Source: Clostridia bacterium (lineage in GTDB: Bacteria > Bacillota > Clostridia > Oscillospirales > Acutalibacteraceae). Taken from it: a DNA stretch of 6,369 nt. Within the stretch, counting starts at the first letter, position 1. The number at the start of each line of letters is the position of its first letter. Made by a program: the position numbers and the translations under genes. Shown piece after piece: positions 1 through 4,330 of this stretch. Location: contig JAFSBS010000083.1 of the NCBI GenBank assembly GCA_017437165.1, positions 1-6,369 on the forward strand, read 5' to 3'. The notes under the pieces are model-generated. The model made no database searches. It saw only the letters and a list, made by a program, of their open reading frames with translations, and had not been told where the DNA came from.

Positions 1-453
1 ATGACAAACCTTCACGCAGCAGGCACAGGTGCTATGATGCAGGGTGCTTTAGAAGGGTTAACACGAGAAGATGGCACAAGACCTATTCTTATAGCAGTTA
101 CACAACTCACTTCAACAAGTGAAGAAAGAATGAAAAATGAACTTCTTATAAATGAACCAATTGACAAAGTTGTTATGCATTACGCAAAAAATGCAAAAGA
201 TTCAGGACTTGACGGTGTAGTTTGCTCACCACTCGACGCAGGTAAAGTTCACGACCTTTGCGGTAAAGGGTTTTTGACAATTACACCGGGTGTTCGTTTT
301 GCTGATGGTGATATCGGCGACCAGGTTCGTGTTATGACACCGGCTGAAGCTAAAAAAATCGGTTCAGACTACATTGTTGTAGGCAGACCGATTACTGCAG
401 CAGAAGACCCTGTTGCAGCATACGAAAGATGCGTAGCAGAATTTTGTGATTAA
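1..453 (+). CDS. pyrF: Orotidine 5'-phosphate decarboxylase, 3' part (5' end outside window)
   Basis: This enzyme decarboxylates OMP to UMP, the last step of de novo pyrimidine synthesis, in the cytoplasm. The visible 150 residues match the C-terminal part of the family: LHAAGTGAMM at 4-13, LTS at 36-38, DGVVCS at 71-76, TPGVR at 95-99, the DQVRVMTP segment at 107-114 and the phosphate-gripping VGRPI at 127-131. Compared with bacterial PyrF of about 240 residues, roughly 90 N-terminal residues are missing, including the catalytic Lys/Asp cluster, so the ATG at base 1 is an internal methionine and not the start. The stop codon (451-453) overlaps the pyrE ribosome site, and the two genes are 12 nt apart, which indicates one operon. 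The identification rests on recalled family motifs and is strongly supported by the adjacent pyrE. Confidence 0.95.
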   Translation: MTNLHAAGTGAMMQGALEGLTREDGTRPILIAVTQLTSTSEERMKNELLINEPIDKVVMHYAKNAKDSGLDGVVCSPLDAGKVHDLCGKGFLTITPGVRFADGDIGDQVRVMTPAEAKKIGSDYIVVGRPITAAEDPVAAYERCVAEFCD

Positions 454-465
454 GGAGAATTAAAA

Positions 466-1122
466 ATGGAAGCATATAAAAGAGAGTTTATTCAATTTTT
501 AGAAGGTGCAGGCGTTCTTAAATTTGGTGATTTTACAGCAAAAAGTGGTAGAAAAATCCCTTACTTCATTAACGCAGGCGATATTAAAACAGGTGAACAA
601 ATCTGTAAATTAGGCGAGTTTTACGCAAAAGCATATTTTGAAAAAGTTGGTAACAAAAAAACTGTTCTTTACGGTCCTGCTTACAAGGGTATTCCGATTG
701 CAGTTTCAGTTGCAGTAGCTTTAGCAAAAAATGGTCTTGATGTTCCATTCTTCTTTAACCGTAAAGAAGAAAAAGACCATGGTGAAGGTGGCGTTTTTGT
801 TGGTTACAAACCACAAGAAGGCGAAGAAATTGTTATTGTTGAAGATGTTATTACTGCAGGTACAGCTATAAGAGAAAGTATGTCAATTCTTTCAGGTCTT
901 AAAGGTACAAAGGTTGCCGCAACATTTGTTATGGTTGACCGTAAAGAAAAAGGTCAGACTGAAAAATCTGCTATGGCAGAAGTTGGCGAAGAATACGGTT
1001 TCCCTGTGTATTCAGTTGTTGACGTTTACGATATTATTGAGTATCTTGAAGAAGATGAAAAGAATAAAGAAAATGTTGAAAGAATTAAAAAGTACCTCGA
1101 AGTGAATGGTGCGAAGGAATAA
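466..1122 (+). CDS. pyrE: Orotate phosphoribosyltransferase
   Basis: This enzyme transfers phosphoribose from PRPP to orotate, giving OMP, the substrate of the upstream pyrF product. It is 218 residues long, close to the 213 of the E. coli enzyme. Visible motifs are [16 protein letters not shown] (23-38), the mobile catalytic loop [13 protein letters not shown] (97-109), and the PRPP-binding signature [16 protein letters not shown] (123-138). The KDHGEGG loop is of the E. coli/yeast type rather than the shorter Bacillus type. The ATG at 466 is preceded by AAGGAG (452-457) with an 8-nt gap, and that site lies over the pyrF stop codon, so translation of the pair is probably coupled. The C-terminal 25 residues are Lys/Glu-rich and likely form a surface helix. 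Active enzyme of this family is a dimer (family knowledge). Confidence 0.97.
   Translation: MEAYKREFIQFLEGAGVLKFGDFTAKSGRKIPYFINAGDIKTGEQICKLGEFYAKAYFEKVGNKKTVLYGPAYKGIPIAVSVAVALAKNGLDVPFFFNRKEEKDHGEGGVFVGYKPQEGEEIVIVEDVITAGTAIRESMSILSGLKGTKVAATFVMVDRKEKGQTEKSAMAEVGEEYGFPVYSVVDVYDIIEYLEEDEKNKENVERIKKYLEVNGAKE
1114..1118 (+). promoter_or_regulatory. Ribosome binding site that sets the pyrB start
   Basis: AAGGA lies inside the last codons of pyrE, 8 nt before the ATG at 1127. An in-frame ATG at 1106 would add seven residues (MVRRNKI) and overlap pyrE by 17 nt, but it has no comparable site at the right distance. Family alignment also begins near [10 protein letters not shown], so 1127 is preferred. 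Confidence 0.75.
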
Positions 1123-1126
1123 AATT

Positions 1127-2041
1127 ATGAGAAGTGTTATAGATATTCTCGACCTTACAGTTGAAGAATTAGATGAGCTTGTTAAGGTTGCAGATGATAT
1201 TATAGATAATCCCGAGAAATACAGCGAAAAGTGTAAGGGTAAAAAATTAGCAACACTTTTCTTTGAACCATCAACCCGTACACGCCTCAGTTTTGAAGCT
1301 GCTATGTATGAATTAGGTGGTAATGTTTTAGGTTTTTCAGAGGCACAAAGTTCTTCTGCCGCAAAAGGTGAAAGTGTAGCAGATACTGCAAAAACAGTTT
1401 CTTGCTATGCAGATATTATTGCTATGCGTCACCCGAAAGAAGGTGCGCCACTTGTTGCGTCATTAAATGCAACTATCCCTGTAATCAATGCAGGTGACGG
1501 TGGTCATAATCACCCAACACAAACTCTTGCAGATTTACTTACAATCCATAGAGAAAAGGGTAGATTTGACAATTTAACTGTTGGCTTCTGTGGGGACCTT
1601 AAATTCGGCAGAACAGTTCACTCTCTTATAAATGCTCTTTCTCGTTATAGTGGAGTTAAATTTGTTTTAATTTCACCTGACGAATTAAAACTTCCAAGTT
1701 ACATTAAAAAAGAAGTTCTTGAAAAGAAGAATTTAGAGTATGTGCAGACTACAAATTTAGAGGAAGTTATGCCGGAACTCGATATTCTTTATATGACAAG
1801 AGTACAGAGAGAACGATTCTTTAACGAAGAAGATTATTTAAGACTTAAAGATAGTTACATTCTCACACCTGAAAAGTTAGTGAACGCAAAAAAAGATTTA
1901 TCAATAATGCATCCACTTCCAAGAGTAAATGAAATAAGTGTTGCAATTGATGAAGATCCAAGAGCTTGCTACTTTAAACAAGTTCTTTATGGTAAATATA
2001 TGCGTATGGCGCTTATTCTTAAACTTTTAGAGATTAACTGA
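1127..2041 (+). CDS. pyrB: Aspartate carbamoyltransferase, catalytic subunit
   Basis: PyrB condenses carbamoyl phosphate with aspartate to carbamoyl-aspartate, the committed step of pyrimidine synthesis. Counting from the ATG at 1127 it has 304 residues, near the 310 usual for class B enzymes. Visible elements are the carbamoyl-phosphate loop FEPSTRTR (46-53), the 80s loop with SSSAAKGES ending at 83 (Lys80), RHP (101-103), [10 protein letters not shown] (128-137), [12 protein letters not shown] (156-167), TRVQRERF (224-231) and the MHPLPRVNE segment (261-269). All residues I can map to the E. coli active site are present. It begins 4 nt after pyrE and is followed 13 nt later by pyrI, so the product should be the allosteric catalytic-regulatory holoenzyme rather than the unregulated trimer of Bacillus. 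Confidence 0.97.
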   Translation: MRSVIDILDLTVEELDELVKVADDIIDNPEKYSEKCKGKKLATLFFEPSTRTRLSFEAAMYELGGNVLGFSEAQSSSAAKGESVADTAKTVSCYADIIAMRHPKEGAPLVASLNATIPVINAGDGGHNHPTQTLADLLTIHREKGRFDNLTVGFCGDLKFGRTVHSLINALSRYSGVKFVLISPDELKLPSYIKKEVLEKKNLEYVQTTNLEEVMPELDILYMTRVQRERFFNEEDYLRLKDSYILTPEKLVNAKKDLSIMHPLPRVNEISVAIDEDPRACYFKQVLYGKYMRMALILKLLEIN

Positions 2042-2054
2042 CGGGGGTAGAGTA

Positions 2055-2471
2055 ATGAGAGTAGATTCTATTAAAAATGGTTTCGTAATTGACCACATTA
2101 CCGCGGGTAATGGTATGAAAATTTACGATTTATTGAAACTCGGTGAACTTTCTTGCCCTGTTGCACTTATGACAAATGTTAAAAGTGCAAAAATGGGTGT
2201 TAAAGATATTATAAAGATTGATGCCGATGTTACAATTGATATGGATATTTTAGGTTATGTTGACCCTAATGTAACTATTGATATTATAAAAAATGAAAAA
2301 CTTGTAGAGAAGAAAAATGTAGATTTACCAAAGAAACTTACAAATGTAATCTATTGCAAAAATCCCCGTTGCATTTCTTCAACAGAACAAGAACTCCCGC
2401 ACATCTTCAATCTCACAGATAAAGAAAACAGAGTTTATCGTTGTCATTATTGTGAGACGAAAGCGAAATAA
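2055..2471 (+). CDS. pyrI: Aspartate carbamoyltransferase, regulatory subunit
   Basis: PyrI has no catalytic activity. It binds nucleotides and holds PyrB trimers together through a zinc site. The 138-residue product has the two expected parts: an N-terminal nucleotide-binding domain (VIDHI at 11-15; Lys54 and Lys86 sit where E. coli Lys60 and Lys94 contact the nucleotide) and a C-terminal zinc domain with Cys101, Cys106, Cys130 and Cys133. The CX4C-X23-CX2C spacing equals that of E. coli. The tail after the last cysteine is only five residues (ETKAK), shorter than in E. coli. The start has a G-rich site (GGGGG at 2043-2047) 7 nt upstream. It is the last gene of the pyr operon; the terminator at 2536 follows. 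Feedback control by CTP and ATP is expected from the family and is not shown here. Confidence 0.96.
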   Translation: MRVDSIKNGFVIDHITAGNGMKIYDLLKLGELSCPVALMTNVKSAKMGVKDIIKIDADVTIDMDILGYVDPNVTIDIIKNEKLVEKKNVDLPKKLTNVIYCKNPRCISSTEQELPHIFNLTDKENRVYRCHYCETKAK

Positions 2472-2489
2472 TTCGCTGCCGCGAATTAT
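2468..2489 (+). repeat. Perfect 9-bp inverted repeat over the pyrI stop codon
   Basis: The arms at 2468-2476 and 2481-2489 are exact complements (ATAATTCGC and GCGAATTAT) around a TGCC loop. The left arm contains the pyrI stop TAA. No U-run follows, so it is not an intrinsic terminator by itself. It could protect the mRNA 3' end or be part of the repeat module that begins at 2490. Confidence 0.7.
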
Positions 2490-2524
2490 CAGGAACTAGG
2501 GATCAGAAACTAGAAACCAGATAA
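2490..2524 (+). repeat. Degenerate heptamer tandem array A (YAGRRAY type)
   Basis: Five consecutive 7-nt units run without phase change from 2490 to 2524. Each begins CAG or TAG and most fit YAGRRAY (for example CAGGAAC, TAGGGAT, CAGAAAC). It lies between the pyrI stop and the operon terminator, and it is the inverted partner of array B (2597-2638): over 2490-2520 against the complement of 2604-2634, 24 of 31 positions are identical and several of the rest would be G-U pairs. Confidence 0.75.
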
Positions 2525-2535
2525 TTAAAATTGCT

Positions 2536-2591
2536 ACACCCTATCATTTTTAGTTGGTATTAAAATCAACCTTAAATGATAGGTGTTTTTT
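2536..2591 (+). terminator. Intrinsic terminator of the pyr operon
   Basis: A long hairpin pairs 2536-2549 with 2574-2586 (13 bp, with one bulged C at 2541). A second helix stacks inside it (GTTGGT at 2553-2558 with ATCAAC at 2565-2570). The outer stem runs directly into six T residues (2586-2591) and further T-rich sequence. It lies 65 nt after pyrI, so it should end pyr transcription before spoVAE. Confidence 0.88.
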
Positions 2592-2596
2592 ATTTA

Positions 2597-2638
2597 CTAA
2601 ATCCTGATTTCTGATTTCTGTTCCCTGATTTCTGGAAA
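2597..2638 (-). repeat. Degenerate heptamer tandem array B, inverted relative to A
   Basis: Six 7-nt units are in one phase on the plus strand as CTRNNNN (CTGATTT three times, plus CTAAATC, CTGTTCC and CTGGAAA). Read on the minus strand the units have the same YAG core as array A. The array begins just after the pyr terminator T-run and ends 3 nt before the possible -35 of spoVAE. Confidence 0.75.
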
Positions 2639-2640
2639 AT

Positions 2641-2682
2641 TGAATAAATCCCGCCAAAGCGTATAAACTAAATATAGTTTAT
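2641..2682 (+). promoter_or_regulatory. Probable spoVAE promoter region with perfect 9-bp palindrome
   Basis: This is the only space between the pyr terminator and spoVAE that could hold a promoter. TGAATA at 2641-2646 resembles a sigma-G/sigma-F type -35, and TAAACTA at 2663-2669 resembles the CATACTA-type -10, with a 16-nt spacer (one short of usual). A sigma-A reading (TTGAAT at 2640, TATAAA at 2661, 15-nt spacer) is about equally imperfect. The -10 region lies in an exact inverted repeat, TATAAACTA (2661-2669) and TAGTTTATA (2674-2682), around AATA, which could be an operator. Family knowledge favours forespore sigma-G control of spoVA genes; the sequence alone does not decide. Confidence 0.4.
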
Positions 2683-2692
2683 AAATTTCAGT

Positions 2693-2698
2693 GGTGAT
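2693..2698 (+). promoter_or_regulatory. Ribosome binding site that sets the spoVAE start
   Basis: GGTGAT matches the 3' part of the consensus AAGGAGGTGATC, so its closeness (4 nt) to the ATG at 2703 is acceptable. A GTG at 2691 is in frame but would overlap this site, and family members begin with MIFxxAFxVGG, which matches the ATG at 2703. Confidence 0.65.
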
Positions 2699-2702
2699 TA
2701 TA

Positions 2703-3056
2703 ATGATTTTCTTAAAAGCATTTTTAGTCGGCGGTCTTATTTGCGTTGTTGGTCAGCTTTTATTAGACTTAACTAAACTTACACCTGCTAAAATTCTCGT
2801 GGGTTTTGTAGTAGTGGGTGTAATTTTAGGTGGTATCGGTGTTTATAAATATGTCGAAGAATTTGCAGGGGCGGGGGCTACCGTGCCACTTGTAGGCTTC
2901 GGTGCATTACTTGCAGAGGAAACAAAAAATGCAGTAAAAGAAGAAGGTGTTTTCGGAATTCTGACAGGACCTTTAACAGCAGGCTCTGCAGGTATTATGA
3001 CCGCAGTATTGTGTGGTATTGTTGCTTCATTTTTCGGAAAGCCGAAAGCGAAATAG
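2703..3056 (+). CDS. spoVAE: Stage V sporulation protein AE (DPA channel component)
   Basis: SpoVAE is an integral membrane protein of the SpoVA channel, which moves Ca-dipicolinic acid into the forespore and out again at germination. Starting at 2703 the product has 117 residues, the same size as B. subtilis SpoVAEB (about 116). It matches that family along its length: MIFLKAFLVGGLICVVGQL at the N-terminus, LTPAKILVGFVV in the second hydrophobic segment, the signature FAGAGATVPLVGFG in the middle, GVFGILTGPLTAGSAGI, and a last membrane segment before a basic KPKAK tail. About three to four hydrophobic segments are visible. The usual partners spoVAC and spoVAD are absent from the window: pyrI lies upstream behind a terminator, and a convergent gene lies downstream. 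The gene is therefore either a stand-alone paralogue or one part of a split set. Confidence 0.93.
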   Translation: MIFLKAFLVGGLICVVGQLLLDLTKLTPAKILVGFVVVGVILGGIGVYKYVEEFAGAGATVPLVGFGALLAEETKNAVKEEGVFGILTGPLTAGSAGIMTAVLCGIVASFFGKPKAK

Positions 3057-3072
3057 TTGAAAGTGTGCAAGT
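3056..3072 (+). repeat. Left 17-nt arm of an inverted repeat between convergent genes
   Basis: The 17 nt from the last base of the spoVAE stop codon onward match the reverse complement of 3309-3325 at 16 of 17 positions, including an unbroken 12-nt core AAGTGTGCAAGT (3061-3072). The two arms bracket about 236 nt that contain arrays C and D and the shared terminator. The right arm lies within the coding end of the minus-strand hydrolase gene. No target-site duplication is visible outside the arms. Confidence 0.7.
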
Positions 3073-3075
3073 TGC

Positions 3076-3117
3076 TAGTTATTAGCCGTTAGCGATTAGC
3101 CATTAGTTATTAGTTTT
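3076..3117 (+). repeat. Degenerate heptamer tandem array C (TAGNNNT type)
   Basis: Six consecutive units each begin with TAG, at 3076, 3083, 3090, 3097, 3104 and 3111, and each ends in T (TAGTTAT and TAGCCAT are typical). The 7-nt spacing places TAG in every plus-strand frame twice. The array begins 20 nt after the spoVAE stop. Confidence 0.8.
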
Positions 3118-3122
3118 ATAGA

Positions 3123-3138
3123 TTATAATGCATTATAA
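3123..3138. repeat. Perfect 16-bp AT-rich palindrome
   Basis: TTATAATGCATTATAA is exactly self-complementary with no central loop, centred at 3130/3131. It lies between array C and the shared terminator. It could be a protein-binding site or a chance product of the AT-rich composition; nothing nearby shows a role. Confidence 0.5.
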
Positions 3139-3154
3139 ATGAAATAAAAAATTA

Positions 3155-3212
3155 ACTCCCACAATCGTAGGGGCAGACTTGTAGTCGCCTGCAGTAGTGG
3201 GAGTAGTTTTTT
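3155..3212 (+). terminator. Bidirectional intrinsic terminator between convergent genes
   Basis: An 8-bp GC-rich outer stem pairs ACTCCCAC (3155-3162) with GTGGGAGT (3197-3204). Six T residues follow at 3207-3212, and an A-rich run lies on the other side at 3145-3152, which becomes a U-run on the minus strand. It can therefore end both spoVAE (+) and the hydrolase gene (-). The unusually long apical part contains its own imperfect hairpin, GGGC-A-GACT (3171-3179) with AGTC-GCCT (3183-3190), which looks like a separate small repeat placed in the loop. Confidence 0.85.
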
Positions 3213-3259
3213 ATTATAACAAACCGGTCGAGTGTAATGCGTAAACCGATAGCGAAGCT

Positions 3260-3308
3260 CTAATTCATAGTTCCTAATTCCTAATTCCTATTTCCTTGCA
3301 ACTTGCAT
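3260..3308 (-). repeat. Degenerate heptamer tandem array D, overlapping a gene end
   Basis: Seven in-phase 7-nt units run from 3260 to 3308 on the plus strand (CTAATTC three times, ATAGTTC, CTATTTC, CTTGCAA and CTTGCAT). After that the related TTGCA core continues with 8-nt spacing to about 3325. On the minus strand the first units read as TAG-containing heptamers like those of arrays A to C. The array overlaps the 3' end of the minus-strand hydrolase gene, whose TAG stop (3281-3283) is one of the repeat units. Confidence 0.78.
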
Positions 3309-4213
3309 ACTTGCACACTTGCAACCACCGCATAATGGTCCGAAATATATCTGTATTTATATCTTTTCTTTATAACCTCATATTTAACTGCTTTAAAACC
3401 ATCATTTATTAAAATGTAATCTAAAACGTAATCTTTAAATGCATTCGGGTCGGCGTTGTGGAAGGTTGATGAATGCATTGTGTCCTTTGCAAGAACTTTG
3501 GTGTCTTTTAAAACGTCAGAGGTAATATCTTTATAACCAATACTTATTTCAAGAAAATTAAGGTCACCGGTGAATATAACAGGTAACTCTTTGAATTCTT
3601 TTACTTTTTCTAAAATCATACCAATACTGTGTCTTCTTGCTTCACTGCTTGCGTTGTCAAAATGAGTGTTCAGGTGAACAAACTGTGTGTTTGTGTATTT
3701 ATTTTCTAAAATAACCCAGTTGCATATCCTTCTGTAAGCAGAGTTCCATCCGTAAGAAATTTCATCAGGTGTTTCTGAAAGCCAGAAGTGTCCCGATTTA
3801 ATTACATTGTATTTATCCTTTAAATAAAAAATTGCAGTGAATTCATCTTCTGCATTGTTACTTTCTTTATAATCTTTGCCGGTGTTACTGCCAACACCAA
3901 TGTAAGCGTATTTGTCACCCAACTTCTCGTTGAGTGCAGTCATCCAGTAGGGTGTTGCTTCTTGAACACCAAGACAATCAATGTTATTTTCGGTGATAGT
4001 TTTTTTTACACCATCAATTCGCGTTTCTAAATCTTTACCATCAAAACTCCACGAACATACATTGAGAGTCATAATATTAAGAGATTCTTTGGCTTTTTTA
4101 TAACCGTTTTCTTCATTATTTTTATTTTGTATAGTACCAATTAAAAATCCTGTACCATGGGAAATCAACCCAAAAACCAAAACAATTGCAATAATTTTTA
4201 CTAAATTCTTCAA
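3281..4213 (-). CDS. Membrane-anchored endonuclease/exonuclease/phosphatase-family hydrolase
   Basis: The 310-residue protein has an N-terminal hydrophobic stretch (about residues 7-26) after two or three lysines, which is a signal anchor or uncleaved signal peptide without a lipobox. A complete EEP-fold domain follows from about residue 46. The family's metal-binding and catalytic residues are all visible: Asn51 in TLNV, Glu85 in QEA, His184 and Asp186 in NTHFD, Asp217 and Asn219 in TGDLN, Asp265 in DYI, and Asp292-His293 in SDHYAVV. The active domain should lie outside the membrane. EEP enzymes cut phosphodiester or phosphomonoester bonds in substrates from DNA to lipids or sugar phosphates, and the substrate here cannot be told. 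The start is TTG at 4211-4213, supported by AAGGGG 8 nt upstream and an in-frame stop just before it. The last residues (VQVCKLQGNRN) come from repeat array D and are not conserved-looking. It has its own promoter and is convergent with spoVAE. Confidence 0.88.
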   Translation of the reverse strand: MKNLVKIIAIVLVFGLISHGTGFLIGTIQNKNNEENGYKKAKESLNIMTLNVCSWSFDGKDLETRIDGVKKTITENNIDCLGVQEATPYWMTALNEKLGDKYAYIGVGSNTGKDYKESNNAEDEFTAIFYLKDKYNVIKSGHFWLSETPDEISYGWNSAYRRICNWVILENKYTNTQFVHLNTHFDNASSEARRHSIGMILEKVKEFKELPVIFTGDLNFLEISIGYKDITSDVLKDTKVLAKDTMHSSTFHNADPNAFKDYVLDYILINDGFKAVKYEVIKKRYKYRYISDHYAVVASVQVCKLQGNRN

Positions 4214-4239
4214 GTGAAATACCCCTTAATTCAAGTGAA
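4209..4239. repeat. Two TTCAAGTGAA direct repeats, 21 bp apart, around the hydrolase ribosome site
   Basis: The exact decamer occurs at 4209-4218 and at 4230-4239. It is nearly palindromic (TTCA, two bases, TGAA). The 21-bp spacing puts both copies on the same face of the helix. One copy covers the TTG start codon and the other lies just downstream of the -10, with the ribosome site between them. A regulator site is possible but unproven. Confidence 0.45.
4222..4227 (-). promoter_or_regulatory. Ribosome binding site that supports a TTG start
   Basis: On the minus strand AAGGGG lies 8 nt before TTG (4213-4211). An in-frame TAA overlaps its first bases, so translation cannot begin further upstream, and the next methionine (residue 48) would remove the membrane anchor. 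TTG is therefore the best start. Confidence 0.75.
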
Positions 4240-4242
4240 TAA

Positions 4243-4271
4243 ATAATATCATAATATTGGTTTTTGGTCAA
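4243..4271 (-). promoter_or_regulatory. Sigma-A type promoter of the hydrolase gene
   Basis: On the minus strand TTGACC (4271-4266) and TATTAT (4248-4243) are separated by exactly 17 nt. Each differs from the consensus by one base. The -35 lies 5 nt after the hairpin that ends the ATPase gene, and the TTG start lies 29 nt after the -10. The hydrolase gene can therefore be transcribed alone. Confidence 0.75.
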
Positions 4272-4276
4272 TAACA

Positions 4277-4316
4277 GAGTCCCCACAAACATCTTAAACG
4301 ATATTTGTGGGGACTC
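4277..4316 (-). terminator. Hairpin terminator after the P-type ATPase gene
   Basis: Thirteen uninterrupted pairs join 4277-4289 with 4304-4316 (core GTCCCCAC with GTGGGGAC). One mismatch and two more pairs lead into a short loop. It begins 14 nt after the ATPase stop codon. The U-tract on the minus strand is weak (TGTTATT). The plus-strand side is richer in T (4318-4328), so it may also block antisense transcription. Confidence 0.7.
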
Positions 4317-4330
4317 ATATTTATTTTAGA

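Noticed and set aside
914..1105. 63-residue open frame inside pyrE
   Set aside because: It lies wholly inside the conserved pyrE frame, its product matches nothing I recognise, and it has no ribosome site. It is a shadow of the real gene.
1106..1126. Upstream ATG giving a seven-residue longer PyrB
   Set aside because: It overlaps pyrE by 17 nt and has no ribosome site at the right distance, whereas the ATG at 1127 has AAGGA 8 nt upstream and fits the family N-terminus.
2468..2489. Hairpin at the pyrI stop as the operon terminator
   Set aside because: The stem is perfect but no U-run follows. The hairpin at 2536-2586 with six T residues is the better terminator.
2843..3070. 75-residue minus-strand frame opposite spoVAE
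   Set aside because: It is antisense to a well-conserved gene and rich in residues expected from reverse reading of its codons. It has no promoter or ribosome site.
3221..3254. Direct repeat AAACCGGTCG / AAACCGATAG
   Set aside because: Only six leading bases match without interruption and no third copy is seen, so it is too weak to call.
3056..3325. A classical MITE or insertion sequence with 17-nt terminal repeats
   Set aside because: No target-site duplication flanks the arms, there is no transposase frame, and one arm lies within a coding sequence. The arms are better explained for now as part of the repeat arrays.
3260..3326. CRISPR-like array
   Set aside because: The units are 7-8 nt, contiguous and degenerate, without spacers, and no cas genes are in the window.
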